DNA from: Sphingomonas sp. 35-24ZXX
Lineage (GTDB): Bacteria; Pseudomonadota; Alphaproteobacteria; Sphingomonadales; Sphingomonadaceae
NCBI RefSeq assembly: GCF_000786215.1
Contig: NZ_JROG01000004.1
Coordinates: 620,001 to 684,000, forward strand
DNA: 64,000 nt
Reading direction: 5' to 3'
Positions 61,522 through 64,000 of the stretch are shown in pieces. The notes under the pieces are model-generated. The model searched no databases. It was not told the origin of the DNA and was given only the letters and a program-made list of their open reading frames with translations. The stretch's first letter is position 1, and each line of letters begins with the position of its first letter. Both the position numbers and the translations under genes were made by a program.

Positions 61522-61631
61522 TGAAGCGGCCTCCCTGCGGCATGGTTGCCACGGGCCGATCTTATGGCCCATTGGTAATCAGCAGCTTAACGGCGCGGCC
61601 TTTGCGGCCAACCGATCCATCATGGGGCTTT

Positions 61632-62066
61632 TCAGGCGGCGCGCCGGGTGGCGGGATTGACCAGATATTCGGGATCGATCAGCAGATAGGTGTCGTCGTT
61701 CACCTGCAGCAGGGCATGGCCGATCTCGCTCCATCCGGCGGGGAGCTGACCCGGCAGCGGGATCGCCTGCGACCGGATCTGGATCACGTCCAGCACCTCG
61801 TCGACCAGCAGGCCATAGGAACAGCCGCCGATATTGACCACGATCGCGGGCTGGCCGGGAACCAGATCGACCGGCTCTCCGGTCACGAAATACTGGCAGT
61901 CGATCAGCGTCAGCACGCGGCTGCGCAATGCGAACAGCCCGGAGATGAACGGCGCGGCCGATGGCACCGGGACCGATTCGCGGACCTTGACGACACTGTC
62001 GATCTGGTTGGTGGGCAGCGCCACGCTTTCGCCTGCAATCACGGCGATCAGATAGAGATCCTTCAT
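61632..62066 (-). CDS. cheW: Chemotaxis coupling protein CheW
   Basis: A 144-residue CheW-domain adaptor that links receptors to CheA. The fold has YLIAVIAGESVALPTNQIDSVVK, PFISGLFALRSRVLTLIDCQYF (the conserved arginine) and GLLVDEVLDVIQI. Its start overlaps the cheA stop in ATGA, so the two are coupled. Confidence 0.94.
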   Translation of the reverse strand: MKDLYLIAVIAGESVALPTNQIDSVVKVRESVPVPSAAPFISGLFALRSRVLTLIDCQYFVTGEPVDLVPGQPAIVVNIGGCSYGLLVDEVLDVIQIRSQAIPLPGQLPAGWSEIGHALLQVNDDTYLLIDPEYLVNPATRRAA

Positions 62067-64000
62067 GCGACGTGCCTTTGCTGGCCGGCGATCAGGCGGC
62101 CGAGCAATGCCGCACGATCGTAGCGGTAGATCGTGTTGCTGTCGGCGTTGGCGCTACCGATCGAATCGCTCAGCCGGATGATCTGTCCGCGCAGGCTGGC
62201 CGGAGCGGGAGCACCGTCACCCACGATGATGCAGATGGCAGCCTCCCCGTCGTCGTCGAAATCGCCATCGACCAGGATCGGCCGATAGCCAGCGGCAGCG
62301 ACCAGAGGCGCCAGGATATTGCGCGTCCAGGCATCGTCCTGGCCGATCAGGCGGCACGCGGGACGTTCCGATTCGGGCGGCACGCCGGCCAGCGTACTGA
62401 ACAGCCAATGCGCATCGAGCACCTCGAGCTGCATGTCATCGACCAATGCGATGCCGCCGACCAGCCCGGGCTGGGCAACCGGCTCGACTTTGGCAGGCAG
62501 CCGCACGATGTCGATCACGTCCTCCACCGCATAGAGCACCTGCAGGCGTCCATCGGTGAGGTGCAGCAGCTTGACGAATTCGTCGGCCGGAACAGCGTTG
62601 AGGCCGATCACCGGGCGGCTTTCGCCGTCGATGCTCAGCCGCACCTGGCCGCCAGCCACCGCAAGCCGCTGGGTCGCGACGTCTTCCACGCGCTCGACCG
62701 CGGTTAGCGCGATCAGGCGCAGATCGCCGCTCGCCTCGCGGAACAGCAGCGCCGAACTGCGCTCGGCGACCGCCGCTGTCTGCCCGTCGCCAGCCATCGG
62801 CTCGTCCAGGCGGACCATTTCGTTCAAGCGGGCGCGATGGGCGAGGCCCAGGGGATCGAGCAGCAGCATCGGCCGCCCGTTGTCCGGCAGGGTGGTTCCG
62901 GCATACAGGCCGTCGGCCATGATGACCGGGGCGCCGGGGCGCACGACCAGTTCTTCATGATCGATCACCGCTTCCACCGCCAGCGCATAGCGCAGGTCCG
63001 ATGCAGCGTTGACCGTGATGATGGTGCGATAGCTGGCGGCGGGGTTCGGCTCCATCGCCAGCCCCAGCAGCGTTTCCAGCGCGACATAGGGCAGGCATTC
63101 GCCGCGAATATGGGCCAGATCGCAACCGCCGACCTGCTGGATGCGGACCTGGCTGTTGGTGTCGAACAGGATCTCGCGGATCGCCGATCGCGGCATCGCG
63201 AACTCCTGGCCACCGGCGCGAACCGTCAGGCACGGGATGATGGTCAGCGTCAGCGGCACGCGCAGGATAACGCGCAGACCCTTGCCGGGATTGTTCTCGA
63301 GGTCGATCGATCCACCAATGCGCTCGATGTTCGACCGCACCACATCCATGCCGACGCCGCGGCCGGAGATGGCGGTCACCTCGTCGGCGGTGCTCAGCCC
63401 GGGTGCGAAGATCAGTTCCAGCCGCGCCCGCTCGCTCAGCGCGTTGATCTCGGCCGTGCTGCGCGCCTTGGAGGTCAGCGCGCGCGAGACCAGCTTGTCG
63501 GTGTCGATGCCCTGGCCGTCATCGGCGATCTCGATCAGGATCTGGTTGCCCGACTGGCGGGCGGAAATGCTGAGGCGGCCCATCTGAGGCTTGCCCAGCT
63601 TCAGGCGTGCGGCGGGCGTTTCGATACCATGGTCGATGGCGTTGCGGATGATATGGGTGAGCGGGTCGCGGATCATCTCGATCATCTCGCGATCGAGCTC
63701 GACATTGTTGCCCGAGGTGCGCAGATCGACCTGCTTGCCAAGGTCAGCACACAGATCGCGCACCAGCCGCGGCAGCGGAGAGAAGATGCGCTCGATACGC
63801 TGCATCCGCGTCTGGCCGATGGCATCGCGCATGTCCGCGATGCACGCGGAAAGCCGCTCGAACGCGTTTTCCAAAGTCGCGCCGTTCTGCTCGTCGCGCA
63901 GGCACCGGGCGACCTCGTTGCGCGCCAGCACCATGTCGGACACGCCGTTCATCAGATGATCGATCAGATCAAGCGGTACCCGGATCGATCGGATCGCCGC
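62063..64000 (-). CDS. cheA: Chemotaxis histidine kinase CheA (5' end missing)
   Basis: A partial gene: 645 codons are visible and the reading frame stays open to the right edge, so the HPt domain and start lie outside. Visible from the N-terminal side are the dimerisation helices (LIDHLMNGVSDMVLARNEV), the ATPase with HIIRNAIDHGIE (N box) and GRGVGMDVVR (G box), and a CheW-like domain. A second CheW-like segment lies around GQVRLSIDGESRP. The C-terminal 100 residues (QDDAWTRNILAPLVAAAGYRPILVD) look like a receiver domain that has lost its phospho-acceptor and lysine. It phosphorylates CheY and CheB. Confidence 0.95.
   Translation of the reverse strand, partial: AAIRSIRVPLDLIDHLMNGVSDMVLARNEVARCLRDEQNGATLENAFERLSACIADMRDAIGQTRMQRIERIFSPLPRLVRDLCADLGKQVDLRTSGNNVELDREMIEMIRDPLTHIIRNAIDHGIETPAARLKLGKPQMGRLSISARQSGNQILIEIADDGQGIDTDKLVSRALTSKARSTAEINALSERARLELIFAPGLSTADEVTAISGRGVGMDVVRSNIERIGGSIDLENNPGKGLRVILRVPLTLTIIPCLTVRAGGQEFAMPRSAIREILFDTNSQVRIQQVGGCDLAHIRGECLPYVALETLLGLAMEPNPAASYRTIITVNAASDLRYALAVEAVIDHEELVVRPGAPVIMADGLYAGTTLPDNGRPMLLLDPLGLAHRARLNEMVRLDEPMAGDGQTAAVAERSSALLFREASGDLRLIALTAVERVEDVATQRLAVAGGQVRLSIDGESRPVIGLNAVPADEFVKLLHLTDGRLQVLYAVEDVIDIVRLPAKVEPVAQPGLVGGIALVDDMQLEVLDAHWLFSTLAGVPPESERPACRLIGQDDAWTRNILAPLVAAAGYRPILVDGDFDDDGEAAICIIVGDGAPAPASLRGQIIRLSDSIGSANADSNTIYRYDRAALLGRLIAGQQRHVA

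Noticed and set aside
1-64000. Prophage, insertion sequence, CRISPR array or genomic-island integrase
   Set aside because: No transposase, integrase, cas gene or regularly spaced direct repeats were seen on either strand.

Overview
The window looks like chromosome from an alphaproteobacterium of the Sphingomonadales (Sphingobium, Novosphingobium, Sphingomonas or Blastomonas type). This is inferred from the high G+C, the fused cysNC gene, the ATPase zeta subunit next to bolA and a CGFS glutaredoxin, a crtZ carotenoid hydroxylase, a large TonB-dependent receptor beside glycosidases, and many SDR, BVMO and Rieske catabolic genes. No phage, insertion sequence, CRISPR array or replication origin was seen.

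Region 1 (1-19.0 kb) is a catabolic island. A minus-strand operon (two SDRs and two NTF2-like proteins with overlapping ends) diverges at about 4.5 kb from a long plus-strand run: SDR, NTF2-like protein, Baeyer-Villiger monooxygenase, Rieske oxygenase, ThDP enzyme, GH79-like glycosidase, aldehyde dehydrogenase, SMP-30-like propeller, amidohydrolase and methylmalonate-semialdehyde dehydrogenase. An acyl-CoA ligase opens the window and a LuxR-type regulator closes the island. The set fits deglycosylation, oxidation and CoA-dependent breakdown of a cyclic or aromatic ketone or alcohol, but the substrate cannot be read from sequence.

Region 2 (20.0-30.0 kb) holds cysD-cysNC-cysQ, which make PAPS and remove PAP. 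Beside it lies a TetR regulator diverging from a five-gene operon: VOC protein, SDR, DUF1214 protein, PAPS-type sulfotransferase and zinc alcohol dehydrogenase. A clean palindrome lies in the divergent promoter. Sulfonate-donor supply and use are therefore adjacent.

Region 3 (30.4-41.2 kb) looks like a glycan-use locus: Tat-exported GH39 enzyme, GH3 beta-glycosidase, a small secreted protein, a TonB-dependent receptor, a large PKD-containing lipoprotein with a GxSxG motif, and a membrane-anchored ThuA protein.

Region 4 (41.5-56.5 kb) is mostly housekeeping: tRNA-Gln, ilvE, a MarR regulator with an acyl-CoA oxidation operon, crtZ, leuC and leuD separated by an exported lactonase-like protein and a small membrane protein, a quinone reductase, ATPase zeta, bolA, grxD, rarD, small envelope proteins and a J-domain protein.

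Region 5 (56.5-64.0 kb) has the RNase P RNA, an N-acetylmuramoyl-L-alanine amidase, an EamA transporter and a minus-strand chemotaxis operon (cheA-cheW-cheY-cheB-cheR). cheA runs off the right edge.
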